Below are positions 63,696 through 64,000 of a stretch of 64,000 nucleotides of DNA, piece after piece (the stretch's first letter is position 1; each line of letters opens with the position of its first letter). The translations under genes were made by a program, and so were the position numbers. Below the pieces are notes generated by a model, which searched no databases, was not told the origin of the DNA, and was given only the letters and a program-made list of their open reading frames with translations. Source of the stretch: Thalassotalea sp. (GTDB lineage Bacteria; Pseudomonadota; Gammaproteobacteria; Enterobacterales; Alteromonadaceae); NCBI GenBank assembly GCA_029237915.1, contig JAQWHD010000039.1, forward strand, positions 101,927 through 165,926. The letters run 5' to 3'.

Positions 63696-64000
63696 TTAAA
63701 ATTGATAATCTAAGGTAACACCAAACTCAGCTGGTGCGCCCATTTGTTGATAACCTTTTGCTGTATAACCGTCACGCGGATCATTACCGAAGTAAAAACC
63801 ACGCGTTTGATAATCTTCATCGGTTATATTACGTCCCCATACTTTAACTTGCCAGTTGTCTTGCAAATACGTTACAGATGCATTTAATAAATCTAATGAG
63901 TCAGACTTATCTTCATGGCTATCAGAGAAATAATATTCATCTTTACCGTCTACGTTAACATTAAACAGTAAATTATCTGTCGCGTAAAAATTAACACCAA
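63696..64000 (-). CDS. TonB-dependent receptor, C-terminal part (5' end outside window)
   Basis: About 101 residues visible, open to the window end. Translation reads ...NWQVKVWGRNITDEDYQTRG, FYFGNDPRDGYT and ends GAPAEFGVTLDYQF: WGRNITDEDY and a final aromatic after alternating beta-strands are the C-terminal beta-barrel signature. Stop TAA at 63696-63698. Placed ahead of the probable thiamine genes, it is likely their outer-membrane importer. Confidence 0.9.
   Translation of the reverse strand, partial: GVNFYATDNLLFNVNVDGKDEYYFSDSHEDKSDSLDLLNASVTYLQDNWQVKVWGRNITDEDYQTRGFYFGNDPRDGYTAKGYQQMGAPAEFGVTLDYQF

Overview
The window is AT-rich chromosomal DNA of a marine gammaproteobacterium. Its gene content points to the Alteromonadales, most likely Colwelliaceae (Colwellia or Thalassotalea type). 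The evidence is the E. coli-like block yejK<>yejL-yejM, the divergent zwf-pgl-edd-glk-eda / hexR-pyk block with HexR-type palindromes, the letA/letB lipid-transport operon, an AGCS symporter and a partial TonB-dependent receptor. The species assignment is inference; nothing here names it.

Layout. 1-3.3 kb: end of alr, tRNA-Ser(TGA) with a duplicated 3' flank, then a TPR/transglutaminase-like lipoprotein and an M28 peptidase. 3.4-5.2 kb: a phosphoribosyltransferase and a MipA-family outer-membrane gene with a stop at codon 4. 5.5-9.8 kb: letA split into two genes plus a LetB-like protein with eight MCE repeats. 10.3-11.6 kb: a lone tyrosine recombinase. 11.7-17.7 kb: pyrC with a PTPS-like gene and an M23 peptidase, then yejK<>yejL-yejM. 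17.8-21 kb: tRNA-Pro(GGG), an uncharacterised membrane protein, four 33-bp-phased repeats before an orphan HicB, pepE and a methyltransferase. 21-26.3 kb: bioBFCD<>bioA. 26.4-39.7 kb: asnS, ydjA, DoxX, sppA, ansA, a DUF349 protein, yeaC, a zinc-ribbon protein, an AGCS symporter, an M14 carboxypeptidase and a thioredoxin-like protein. 39.9-47.1 kb: a long GAPDH, msrB, gnd, gapA, tehB and a DEAD-box helicase. 47.1-50.05 kb: an array of five small minus-strand genes separated by attC-like imperfect palindromes, which I read as an integron cassette cluster without an integrase (CALIN). 50.3-59.7 kb: the sugar-catabolism locus zwf-pgl-edd-glk-eda <> hexR-pyk-pfkA. 59.8-64 kb: a LytS/LytTR two-component pair and a probable thiamine-salvage operon (TonB receptor, YkoF-like binding protein, PnuC-type transporter, kinase).

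The central-carbon genes fit together. Glk, Zwf, Pgl, Edd and Eda form a complete Entner-Doudoroff route in one tight operon; Gnd, GapA, Pyk and PfkA supply the pentose-phosphate and glycolytic arms. HexR-like palindromes lie in the zwf/hexR and gnd/gapA intergenic regions.

The least ordinary parts are the attC-like cassette array, the 33-bp-phased repeats before the HicB gene, the orphan recombinase, the MipA nonsense codon and the tandem-domain PTPS protein. All coordinates and motifs were read by eye; no database search or folding program was run.
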